Part shown: positions 1-6,721 of the stretch, piece by piece
How positions within the stretch are numbered: the first letter of the stretch is position 1
Layout of the letters: every line of letters begins with the position of its first letter
Assembly (NCBI GenBank): GCA_043802345.1
Contig: JAZDLC010000263.1
Location: 1-11,725 of the forward strand
Source of the DNA: JAZDLC01 sp043802345
GTDB taxonomy: Bacteria; Planctomycetota; B15-G4; JADJEK01
Direction: 5' to 3'
DNA length: 11,725 bases
Program-made: the position numbers and the translations under genes
Notes under the pieces: model-generated
Database searches by the model: none
What the model was told of the DNA's origin: nothing
What the model saw: only the letters and a program-made list of their open reading frames with translations

Positions 1-105
1 GGTCACCCAGTGCGTCTTCCCCGTCTTCCGGGGGCCCCAGAGGAACGCGGACTGACGGGTTGGAAGCTCGAGTGAGAGCTCTCTTCTGATATTCTGCCTA
101 CTCAA
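1..105 (-). CDS. ATP-binding protein, AAA_14/DUF4143-like, N-terminal fragment
   Basis: Only the first 35 codons are in the window; the gene continues past the left edge. Read on the minus strand, the peptide contains LELPTRQSAFLWGPRKTGKT, in which GPRKTGKT is a Walker A P-loop (GxxxxGKT). A short basic lead, then 'LP.RQSAFLWGPR.TGK', is the typical N-terminus of AAA_14/DUF4143 ATPases, a widespread family of bacterial and archaeal ATPases of poorly known role. The open frame begins after an in-frame TGA at 163-165 and contains no ATG or GTG. TTG at 103-105 is the only canonical start and places the P-loop at residues 24-31, as expected for the family. No good ribosome site is seen before it. 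It lies 125 bases downstream of the J-domain gene on the same strand, and the gap is AT-rich. The P-loop is seen directly; the family call rests on a short stretch. Confidence 0.6.
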   Translation of the reverse strand, partial: MSRQNIRRELSLELPTRQSAFLWGPRKTGKTHWVT

Positions 106-230
106 GGAATCTTGTTCAGTGTCAGGAACGCTGTGCGGGTAGAAGATCCCCTCTCGAAAAAGTCACAAACAACTTCCACATAAATAGTTAAAGAAGTCTC
201 ATGGTGTGAACTGGCTCTCTCGGCCGATCA

Positions 231-1286
231 TCAAGCAGTCTCCCGGCGGCACGCCGCCTGAAGCCGGCGGTAGGCGGTGTTGATCTTCACGAGACGCAGG
301 TTCGCCGCCTTCTGGAAGGCCTCTCCCAGGTGGGCGTGGCGGTCGGGGTGGTGCTCGAGGACCAGTTTCAGGTAGCGCGCGCGGATCTCCGTCCGCGAGG
401 CGGTGCGCTTCAGACCGAAGACCACCCATGGGTCGTTCGACTCGAACTGCTCGTGGATGGGGGGTGGCTCTGGTTCCGGTTCGGACTCGGGTTTCTGGAC
501 CGACACGGCCTCGAGGATCTCGGCCACGGTGGCGGCATCCAGGCCGAACTGAATCGCGATGTCAAAGAGGCGATCCCGGACCGGCGCCAGGACCTTCCCG
601 CCGACCTCGGTGACACCGATCATCAAGTGCAGGGTCAGGGTCAGGTCGTCCAGCGACATGCCCCGCCGCAGGATTGCGCAGGCATCGGTGACTTCCTGAA
701 TGGTGGGCGGGTCGGGCGCTTGATCTCCGGGGTCGGCGGCCCGCAGCACCTCGGGTTCGGAGTCGAACAGGAAGCGGACGTAGTGCCGAAGCGATCGCCA
801 TTGCCGATCGTCGCGAGCGCCGAAGGCGATCGCCACCGCGCGGAGCAGCGTGACCAGTGCACGGGCCTGACCGATCCGTTCCTCCAGGGAGAGATCAGGC
901 GCCCTGGAGCCGAGTTCCACCCCGGCCAGGAAGTCCCGGTACGGAATCCCGGCGGAAAGCAGGGCCTCTCGCAGAGGGGCGGTGGGGCCGGCGAAAGGGA
1001 TCCGCAGCGACCAGATCAGGTTGCGTGCCGCCGCGGCCGGCAAGCCGGCTCGCGAGACTCCCTCCGGACAGCGCCACACGGCCTGAATACACGATCCGAA
1101 TCCGCGCAGCAGTTCCAGCACCAGGCAGGTCCTGCAGCCGAGTGGCTGCTCCTTCACGAGCTCCGCTCCGGAGGAGCCTGGATCCCACTCGATCCGATAC
1201 AGCGTCACTGCATTGGCAAGTCGCCGCCGCTGGCAATGGGGACAGAGCACGCGTCGTCTCTTCCTGGCTGAACTCCGGATCGCCAT
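231..1286 (-). CDS. J-domain co-chaperone with N-terminal zinc ribbon and TerB-like middle
   Basis: This 351-residue protein has three parts. Residues 15-54 hold two CxxC pairs (C15/C18 and C51/C54), a probable zinc ribbon. Residues about 128-265 are helical, acidic and Leu-rich, resembling a TerB-like fold. A Pro/Glu linker (266-279, EPEPEP) leads to a C-terminal J domain from about 285, with 'DPWVVFGLKRTASRTEIRARY' and the diagnostic HPD at 313-315. The HPD loop stimulates Hsp70 (DnaK) ATPase, so the likely role is recruiting DnaK to a particular client. DjlA also pairs TerB-like and J domains but starts with a membrane segment, whereas this protein has none and is probably cytosolic. It is not DnaJ itself: the J domain is C-terminal, and there is no Gly/Phe region or central four-repeat zinc domain. 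The ATG at 1284-1286 gives a sensible basic N-terminus, but no strong ribosome site precedes it. It is divergent from the sulfatase-like gene across 218 bases. The J domain is certain; the TerB assignment is by pattern only. Confidence 0.85.
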   Translation of the reverse strand: MAIRSSARKRRRVLCPHCQRRRLANAVTLYRIEWDPGSSGAELVKEQPLGCRTCLVLELLRGFGSCIQAVWRCPEGVSRAGLPAAAARNLIWSLRIPFAGPTAPLREALLSAGIPYRDFLAGVELGSRAPDLSLEERIGQARALVTLLRAVAIAFGARDDRQWRSLRHYVRFLFDSEPEVLRAADPGDQAPDPPTIQEVTDACAILRRGMSLDDLTLTLHLMIGVTEVGGKVLAPVRDRLFDIAIQFGLDAATVAEILEAVSVQKPESEPEPEPPPIHEQFESNDPWVVFGLKRTASRTEIRARYLKLVLEHHPDRHAHLGEAFQKAANLRLVKINTAYRRLQAACRRETA

Positions 1287-1504
1287 GGTCGGATGCTACT
1301 CACCTGCAGCTCGGAGCGCGGTGAAAAGCGGCCTGGATTCCCAGCCTGGTTGGAAGGCGGATCGGACCCGAGAGTGGCATAGACGGATCTCCTCCGCAGG
1401 TCGCGTCCTGCGTGCCCGGCTCCCTGGCATGAGAACGATTGCATTCCGTCTGAATCATGACGCTCAAAACCGAGTCGGCCGAGTAAACTGGAATTCGATC
1501 GCTG

Positions 1505-3754
1505 ATGAGGACTAGACAGAGTTTCTGGATGGGTCACGTAGCGGGGACACTGGGTCGCCGGCCTCTGCCAACGGCCGCGCTGTTGCTGCTCCTGTCGGTG
1601 GCCGGCTGCGGTGACTCTCCGGCCAATCGCAATGACTCCATTGGTCGGCAAGAGGTGATTCATCTCACGAAGGGGTTTCGACCACCCCTACCCTCCACTA
1701 CGTTCCAGACCATGCAGACGTCCGGTGGACGGTCAACAGCGCGGATCGTGGAGGATCCCTCTCATAGCGGCGTCTGGATCGAAGCCGACCTCTCCGGATC
1801 TGCCTGGACTCTCGACGCGACAGAGAAGCTCTGGAGGGCCGGGAAGATCATCCGGGAGATCAGAGATCCCAATTCCACCGCGGCGCCGGTCCGACTGCGG
1901 GTCGGTGATCGAGAGCTGCGACTCGTTCCGTACCGGAAGTTCCAGACTGCTGCTGGTCGAGGTACCGCGGAGGGGTTCACGAGTTTTGGCAAAGACGTCT
2001 TCCTCGACCTGCCGGATGGAGCCGGTCCGCCGGCACACGCCGTGCTCGGAGTCTTTGTCAGCAGGGGCGGCCAGACCGAAGCTGGTTGGAGGCTGCCGCT
2101 GCGGACTTTCGTGGGAGAGGGCCTTCCCGTGTGGCCTGGTGAGCGGCAGCAGATCGAGAGCGGCCTGCCGGAGGACGGCGTGCTCAGCTTCGCAATGGCT
2201 GCACTCGCTGCCGACATCCAGGGGCGGGAACCGGAACCGGTCACGTTCCGGATCCTGCTGGACGGCCAACTGCTCTTCGAGGAGCAGCTCACGCCCGGGG
2301 TGCCGGAGAATATCGAGCGGAGACGTATTCCCCTTCCCCGCCAGGCGAAGGAGAGCGTGAGCTGGGAGTTCGCGGTCGACGGTGAAGGAGCGTTGACCGC
2401 CTTTCTGGCTCCGATCGTGACCGTCCGGCGCGGGCAGCACCAAAACGAAGGCGAGCGGAATGCCGACTCCAGGCGCGATGTGATCCTGTTCCTGGCAGAC
2501 ACGTATCGGGCCGACAACCTGACGCTGTATGGCGGGCAGCATGGAATGGCGCCCGCGGTGGACAGATTCGCCGAATCGTGCGCGAGGTTTTCGAAGAGCT
2601 GGGCCCCTGCGTCATGGACCCTGCCGTCCCAGGTGTCGATGTTCACCGGCGTATTTCCCGGGCAGCATGGGGCCGAGGACGCGGCCTCCGGTATGCCGGG
2701 AGGCCTGACCACGGTGGCCGAGCGGCTCGCCGAACAGGGGTATCGCACGGGCGCCATCACCGATTCCCTGTTCGTCTCCCGGGACTATGGCATTGACGAC
2801 GGCTTCGAGTGGTTCGAGGAGTATAAACAGAGGGATCTCGCTCGAACGATCAGGAGAGCGCTGGCGTTTCTGGATGCCGACGACGGCCGACCGACCTTTC
2901 TGTTCGTCCAGACGTACCGGACCCATATGCCGTATCAGCGTGCCGAGAGCGACGCGGGATTCTCGGTGGAGGATGAGCAGAAGCTGATCAAGGGGTGTCG
3001 AAAGCTTGTTCGCTGGGTTGCAAACAGGACGGCACCGATCGACCCCAGGGCGATCGAGTCCGAGGAGATAGCGTCGCTCTTGAAGCTTCTGCATCGCCAG
3101 TACCTGTCGGGAGTGCTCGGCCTGGATCTCGGTTTCGGCGAGTTTGCTCGTGAGCTTGACGAGCGACGCTACTTCGACTCGGGATTCATGATCTTCACGA
3201 GCGATCACGGGGAGGCCTTCCTGGAACATAACCATATCGTGCACCCGGGGCCCGGATTCGAGGAGCTGATCCGCGTCCCGCTGCTGATCCGCGGCCCGGG
3301 CGTGGAGCCGCGCACGGTCCCGGCGCCGGCGTCGCTGGTCGACCTTCCCGACACGATCGCGGACATGGCGGGTATCGACTCCGTGGATGGCTGGATGGGA
3401 GAATCGCTGCTCGGCATCTCCCGCTTCCGGCCCGTTTTCGCCTTCACGCCGGGACAGCGCAAGAGTCCAGTCAAGCACCTCGTGGTGATCGTCAAACGGG
3501 ATCATAAGGTTCTCATGAATGTGCTGGACAGGGAGCGGGGCCGTGGTGAGCCCGTTCTCGCGTTTGATCTCGGCACCGACCCGCAGGAGCTGGGCGATCT
3601 GGTTCTGCAGGGGGCTGAGTGGCCCCGCAAACTGTGCGACGGTGTCGCCGATACCCTGGTGCACCTGCTCACACCGATCGAAGAGCGCGCGCCGGTCTAC
3701 CTGAGCAACCAGGCCCTCGAGCATCTGCGAGCCGCCGGCTACACGGGGCATTAG
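1505..3754 (+). CDS. Sulfatase-like lipoprotein (alkaline phosphatase superfamily)
   Basis: This 749-residue protein has a lipoprotein signal: basic start, hydrophobic run at 22-33, then lipobox VAGC with the lipidated Cys at 35. It is therefore probably anchored in an envelope membrane facing the periplasm or outside. Residues about 36-320 form a beta-rich region I do not recognise. The catalytic domain starts at about 325: DTYRAD at 332-337 (metal ligand D332), WTLPSQVSMFTG at 371-382 covering the nucleophile site, H474 in 'THMPY', and SDHGE at 566-570 (metal ligands D567/H568), then 'IRVPLLIRGPG'. Aligned to the sulfatase signature CxPSR, the formylglycine Cys/Ser is Thr372 and the Arg is Gln376. 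That matches the broad 'DTLRAD...TxPSxxSLxTG' subgroup, in which true sulfatase activity is not assured; phosphoester or phosphoglycerol chemistry is also possible. The start is ATG 1505, with ATG 1529 as an alternative; neither has a strong ribosome site. The stop is TAG. The 190 bases that follow, up to the convergent pseudogene, show no convincing terminator. Confidence 0.88.
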   Translation: MRTRQSFWMGHVAGTLGRRPLPTAALLLLLSVAGCGDSPANRNDSIGRQEVIHLTKGFRPPLPSTTFQTMQTSGGRSTARIVEDPSHSGVWIEADLSGSAWTLDATEKLWRAGKIIREIRDPNSTAAPVRLRVGDRELRLVPYRKFQTAAGRGTAEGFTSFGKDVFLDLPDGAGPPAHAVLGVFVSRGGQTEAGWRLPLRTFVGEGLPVWPGERQQIESGLPEDGVLSFAMAALAADIQGREPEPVTFRILLDGQLLFEEQLTPGVPENIERRRIPLPRQAKESVSWEFAVDGEGALTAFLAPIVTVRRGQHQNEGERNADSRRDVILFLADTYRADNLTLYGGQHGMAPAVDRFAESCARFSKSWAPASWTLPSQVSMFTGVFPGQHGAEDAASGMPGGLTTVAERLAEQGYRTGAITDSLFVSRDYGIDDGFEWFEEYKQRDLARTIRRALAFLDADDGRPTFLFVQTYRTHMPYQRAESDAGFSVEDEQKLIKGCRKLVRWVANRTAPIDPRAIESEEIASLLKLLHRQYLSGVLGLDLGFGEFARELDERRYFDSGFMIFTSDHGEAFLEHNHIVHPGPGFEELIRVPLLIRGPGVEPRTVPAPASLVDLPDTIADMAGIDSVDGWMGESLLGISRFRPVFAFTPGQRKSPVKHLVVIVKRDHKVLMNVLDRERGRGEPVLAFDLGTDPQELGDLVLQGAEWPRKLCDGVADTLVHLLTPIEERAPVYLSNQALEHLRAAGYTGH

Positions 3755-3944
3755 GGTCCACGCAGAAATGACTTCCTGTTTTGGGCGAGCAATCGTCGTT
3801 CCTGGCAAGGCGCGACGACGACCGTGTATTCGAGATACGCCGAGGAGGAGCAACACCGCCAGGGGCGGCGAGGGTCGGCCAAAACCGGGAGTTATTTCTC
3901 GGACCCTTGGTCCGATGCTCTCGGAGAGCGCGGAAACCGGCCGG

Positions 3945-4739
3945 CTATCGGCCAGGATCGGCGAACCCTTCCACGATGACGAGATCGGTCTCGATCCGGT
4001 CCACGCGGTCGTACAGGAGTGAAGCTCCATCGGGGGCGACGTCGAGGAGGATCCACTGGACCGAGGGGAGGGGACAGAGGGAGCGGGTTTCTCCGGTCTT
4101 GAAGTCGAAATAGGCGAGTTCGCTCGGCCCCTCCGTCTTGCGGAAGAGAAAGACCCCTTCGGCCGTGACCTTCCAGTAGCAGGGAAGATTGGCGCCCGGC
4201 TTCGGCAGGACCGAGAGCACGAGGTGATCGCCTTTCGGATCCCAGTCCAGGTCCAGCACGAACCCATCGACGGGTGCTTCGTAGACCTGGCGCGGCGTTC
4301 CGCCGACCGCTGGAATGGTGCAGGCGGCCGAGCGCCCCTCCCGGTCGCCGATATAGGCGAGGCTGCCGCCATCTCCGGACCAGCTCGGACTGTGCTCGTG
4401 CCCTTCCTCCCCGGTGAGACGCAGCGGCGTCTCGACGTCTCTCTGCTTGACGTAGAGATCGTAGCCCGCATCCCCTTCGCCGTTCCAGGCGAAGGCGACG
4501 CGCGTGCCGTCGGGCGAGACCGCCGGCGTGATCTCACGGCCCGGGAAGCTGGTGAACGGTCTTCCCTCGAGGACCTGGACCACGGGTGGGGGACCGGAGA
4601 ACCAGGATCTCGCGAAGATGATGGCGGCGACGGCCGCTGCAATGAGCGCCAGGAAGGTGAGATGCCCGAGCCGTCCCGACCGGGCCGGGAGCAACTGCGG
4701 GGAGGGCGCTGGAACCGCCGGAGCCTCCGCGGGAGCCAC
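3945..4739 (-). CDS. Membrane anchor and short PD40 propeller half of the split regulator
   Basis: This 264-residue frame opens at a GTG that in the intact protein would be an internal Val, so it is probably not a true start. After a Pro/Ala linker, residues about 27-43 form one transmembrane helix. PD40/TolB-type blades follow: 'AVSPDGTRVAFAWNG' near 73, 'PSWSGDGGSLAYIGD' near 117, 'LDWDPKGDHLVLSV' near 165. From about 185 (YWKVTAEGVFLF...FDFKTGETRSLC...VAPDGASLLYDRVDRIETDLVIVEGF) the sequence matches the usual C-terminal end of these regulators, which typically close with 'SDLMLVENFR'. Roughly three to four blades replace the usual six or more, so I infer an internal deletion rather than a lost end. 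Translation from the GTG is doubtful. Confidence 0.6.
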   Translation of the reverse strand: MAPAEAPAVPAPSPQLLPARSGRLGHLTFLALIAAAVAAIIFARSWFSGPPPVVQVLEGRPFTSFPGREITPAVSPDGTRVAFAWNGEGDAGYDLYVKQRDVETPLRLTGEEGHEHSPSWSGDGGSLAYIGDREGRSAACTIPAVGGTPRQVYEAPVDGFVLDLDWDPKGDHLVLSVLPKPGANLPCYWKVTAEGVFLFRKTEGPSELAYFDFKTGETRSLCPLPSVQWILLDVAPDGASLLYDRVDRIETDLVIVEGFADPGR

Positions 4740-4747
4740 CGCTGCGA

Positions 4748-5071
4748 TCAGCGGTACTTTCTCTTCGGAATCGTCTCGATGAAGCGCGCGGCCTTCGGAT
4801 CATCGCCGAACACGCGCCGGAGCCTTGAGATCGCGTGGGTCAGGGCCTCCTCCTGGACGACGACTCCTTCCCACACCGCATTCAGGATGGCCTCGCGGAT
4901 GACGACCTCGCCCGGATTTCCTGCCAGCAGCACGAGGACCTGCATGACTCGTGGCTCGACGCGAACGGAGTCGCCGGCACTCTCGAGACGGTTCAGCTCC
5001 GGTCGGACGAGCCAGTCTCCCACCTTGAAAGGAGGGGCGCCCGCGAGTCCGACCTGGTGTGAACTCCCCAT
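4748..5071 (-). CDS. Winged-helix DNA-binding half of the split regulator
   Basis: This frame gives 107 residues from ATG 5069-5071, which has the best ribosome site (AGGGAG at 5078-5083, six bases upstream). An ATG at 5119 would add 16 residues that do not fit the family. Residues about 11-105 are an OmpR/CadC-type winged helix: 'PFKVGDWLVRPELNRL' opening strands, 'VRVEPRVMQVLVLLAGNPGE', the 'AILNAVWEG' helix, the recognition helix 'EEALTHAISRLRRVFGDDP', and the C-terminal wing hairpin 'FIETIPKRKYR'. The domain is complete, so a free soluble DNA-binding product could still be made, but it lacks the usual membrane anchor and sensor. There is no receiver domain and no partner kinase nearby. 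The target is unknown. Confidence 0.75.
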   Translation of the reverse strand: MGSSHQVGLAGAPPFKVGDWLVRPELNRLESAGDSVRVEPRVMQVLVLLAGNPGEVVIREAILNAVWEGVVVQEEALTHAISRLRRVFGDDPKAARFIETIPKRKYR

Positions 5072-5077
5072 CCAGAA

Positions 5078-5083
5078 CTCCCT
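5078..5083 (-). promoter_or_regulatory. Ribosome binding site deciding the winged-helix start
   Basis: AGGGAG on the minus strand lies six bases before ATG 5069-5071. It selects this start over the in-frame ATG at 5117-5119. The site lies within or at the edge of DNA that on plus encodes the start of the FG-GAP remnant. Confidence 0.5.
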
Positions 5084-5777
5084 GCCGGGAGTGAACAGCC
5101 TGGCCGCCGTGGACATCAACGGGGATGGCGCGCTCGACGTGGCGGCATCCTCCTACTCCGGAGGGAGATTCAACTGGTTCAGGCCGACGACTTTCCTCGC
5201 CACCGGGGAGTTGACCAGTTCGGTCCTGGATGCGGGGGCGGGCGGGCAGCCGGCCTGGCTCGCCTGGACGGCGCGAGAACCGGCCGGCACCGAGGTCCGC
5301 TTCCGCGTGCGGTCGTCGAACGACCCGCAGGATCTCGGGGCCTGGTCCACCGAGATCGCCGCTCCGAAGCCGCTTTCGACCCTCGGCCGCTACATCCAGT
5401 ACCGGGTCCGCCTTTCAACCGCGGATCCGGCGGTCTCCCCGATCCTCGAGGACTGCAAGCTGTTTCAAAGCGTCGATTCGAGGATCCTCCTCGATGCGGA
5501 GCCCGAGGCGGTGGTGATCGGCGATCAGATCCACCTCACGAGCTTCGTCGGCATACCCGGGGTTCCGGTCGGGCTCTTCGTGACCGCTCTGAACGGCGTG
5601 CCGTTCGTGCGCCTGCTGTTGGCAGGGGAAACAGCCTCCGACGGTTGTTGGACCTTCACGGTCAAGGTCCCCGGCAACATCAGCCTCGCGGGGACGACCG
5701 TCACGTTCCGCGCCGTTTCGATCGCCAGCAACGGTTCCGCGGTCAAGAGCAACGAGGAGACGATCCAGATCCAATAG
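5079..5777 (+). pseudogene. 3' remnant of a secreted FG-GAP repeat protein
   Basis: About 232 codons look like the C-terminal part of a secreted protein with no beginning. Residues start mid-repeat: 'SLPGVNSLAAVDINGDGALDVAA' is one FG-GAP blade with the calcium-binding DxNxDGxxD pattern, followed by 'SGGRFNWFRP'. Next comes a beta-sandwich-like region ('LTSSVLDAGAGGQPAWLAWTA', 'RFRVRSSND', 'YIQYRVRLSTADPAVSPIL'), often appended to such proteins, then a final region (from 'AVVIGDQIHLTSF' to the stop) resembling a C-terminal surface module. There is no signal peptide, no ATG and no ribosome site; a GTG at 5091 is in frame but lacks a spaced ribosome site. The frame stays open leftward across the antisense of the regulator, but that extension is not homologous. 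An intact homologue would carry several more FG-GAP blades and a signal peptide. I read this as a gene whose 5' part was removed when the neighbouring regulator DNA was joined to it. Confidence 0.75.
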
Positions 5778-5881
5778 ACTGCGTGACCTGATCGACCGGG
5801 AGGGCCTTTCAACCGGCCCGGAAGGTGTCAGAATGGTCTCCTTGACTCGACCCTGACCGGCTTGACGAGGAACCGCACCTG

Positions 5882-6694
5882 ATGGGCTTGAACCGATCGC
5901 TTCTGGGAGTGCTCGATGACATGGGCGAGGTGGGAGGGTACCTCGCCGCCCGTGGATGGGCGGAACGAAACGCCGGCAATCTGTCGGTCGAGGTGACGGA
6001 GATGCTCGACCGGAACACGCTCGCGCTCGCCGGGGCGCCGCTGTTGCCTGAGACCGTGGTGTATGAGGAACTTGCCGGCCGCGCCTTCCTGGTCACCTCC
6101 ACGGGCGGCCGGTTCCGCGAGATCCAGCGGCGGCCGGAGCGGAACGTGGTGCTGGTTCGCGTTACCGAGGACCTGTGCGGCTACCAGGTCCTCTGGGGAG
6201 GCACCGGTGCGGCCTGCCAGGCGACCTCCGAATTCGTCTCGCACCTGAAGATCCACGGCCTGCTGCGCCGGAAGAACCTGCCCCAGCGGGCGGTGCTGCA
6301 CACCCATCCGACCGAGGTGATTGCGCTCTCCCACATGCCGGAGTTCTGCCGCGCCGAAGCTCTGAACCGGATGCTCTGGAGCATGCATCCGGAGGTGAAG
6401 GTGGTGCTGCCGGAGGGATTGGGATTCGCGCCGTACCGCCTGCCGGGCACCGTGGATCTGGCGGACGCCACCATGGCGGCCCTGGCCGGGCACCGGCTGG
6501 TGGTCTGGGAGAAGCATGGCTGCGTGGCGATCGGCAAGGGCGCCCTCGACGCGTTCGACCTGATCGACACCGTCGGCAAGGCCGCCCAGATCTTCTTCCT
6601 TTGCAGGAGCGTCGGAAGGGAGCCGGCAGGTCTCGACAGCTCCCAACTGGACGACATCGAGAAGGCATTCGGCCGCTCGGAGCCAACCCTCTAG
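5882..6694 (+). CDS. rhaD: Rhamnulose-1-phosphate aldolase, class II aldolase family
   Basis: This zinc-dependent class II aldolase of 270 residues (E. coli RhaD is 274) would cleave L-rhamnulose 1-phosphate to dihydroxyacetone phosphate and L-lactaldehyde, or run in reverse. Visible signatures: GWAERNAGNLS at 25-35, TSTGGRFR at 72-79 in the phosphate-binding region, catalytic Glu117 in 'TSE', zinc ligands His140 and His142 in 'LHTHP', and His212 in 'WEKHG'. All correspond to E117, H141, H143 and H212 of the E. coli enzyme. The start ATG has GAGGAA at 5867-5872, nine bases upstream. It is first in a plus-strand run with glycosyltransferases and a sulfotransferase, with 27 bases to the next gene. 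No rhamnose isomerase, kinase or transporter is seen, which is unusual for a catabolic rhaD. It may act on a related ketose phosphate, or the rest of the pathway may lie elsewhere. The family and catalytic set are sure; the exact substrate is inferred. Confidence 0.85.
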   Translation: MGLNRSLLGVLDDMGEVGGYLAARGWAERNAGNLSVEVTEMLDRNTLALAGAPLLPETVVYEELAGRAFLVTSTGGRFREIQRRPERNVVLVRVTEDLCGYQVLWGGTGAACQATSEFVSHLKIHGLLRRKNLPQRAVLHTHPTEVIALSHMPEFCRAEALNRMLWSMHPEVKVVLPEGLGFAPYRLPGTVDLADATMAALAGHRLVVWEKHGCVAIGKGALDAFDLIDTVGKAAQIFFLCRSVGREPAGLDSSQLDDIEKAFGRSEPTL

Positions 6695-6721
6695 ATCGTG
6701 ATCCGCACGGTGCTGCGACGG

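Larger units (their letters stand above)
3945..5071 (-). pseudogene. Frameshifted winged-helix / membrane / PD40-propeller regulator
   Basis: Two adjacent minus-strand frames together spell one protein of the CadC-like type common in Acidobacteria: an N-terminal OmpR-type winged helix, a Pro/Ala linker, one transmembrane helix and a periplasmic TolB/PD40 propeller. The first frame ends ...IETIPKRKYR then TGA at 4748-4750. Adding one base there continues the frame as R-LIAAVAPAEAPAVPAP, exactly where family members read 'IETIPRRGYRLIA'. The repaired product would be about 375 residues. The family usually runs to about 600-700 residues, so the propeller also appears cut down, with its first blades followed directly by the usual C-terminal segment. 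Loss of one C from a CC pair, by mutation or by assembly error, explains the break. The 5' end abuts a truncated FG-GAP gene on the other strand. The two halves are described separately below. Confidence 0.8.

Noticed and set aside
330..1324. Plus-strand open frames over the J-domain gene
   Set aside because: They are shadows of the minus-strand gene, which holds the HPD motif and CxxC pairs.
1341..1358. Imperfect inverted repeat around CCAGCCTGG in the spacer upstream of the J-domain gene
   Set aside because: It is short and imperfect, with no second copy or adjacent promoter to support an operator.
2612..4642. A 676-codon minus-strand open frame across the sulfatase-like gene and the propeller
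   Set aside because: It is antisense to the sulfatase-like gene and out of phase with the propeller frame, both of which carry clear motifs; it has none of its own.
4224..5078. The leftward open extension of the FG-GAP frame, which would make a 517-residue protein
   Set aside because: This part is the antisense of the winged-helix and propeller frames and has no FG-GAP or signal-peptide features. Homology starts only at about 5079.
5802..5819. GGGCC / GGCCC stem with an eight-base loop between the FG-GAP remnant and the aldolase
   Set aside because: The stem is only five pairs and is not followed by a T run, so it is not convincing as a terminator.
5807..5847. Promoter-like pieces before the aldolase (TTTCAA / CAGAAT, and a TTGACT at 5842)
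   Set aside because: The first pair matches poorly and the TTGACT has no -10 at the right distance; not strong enough to call.
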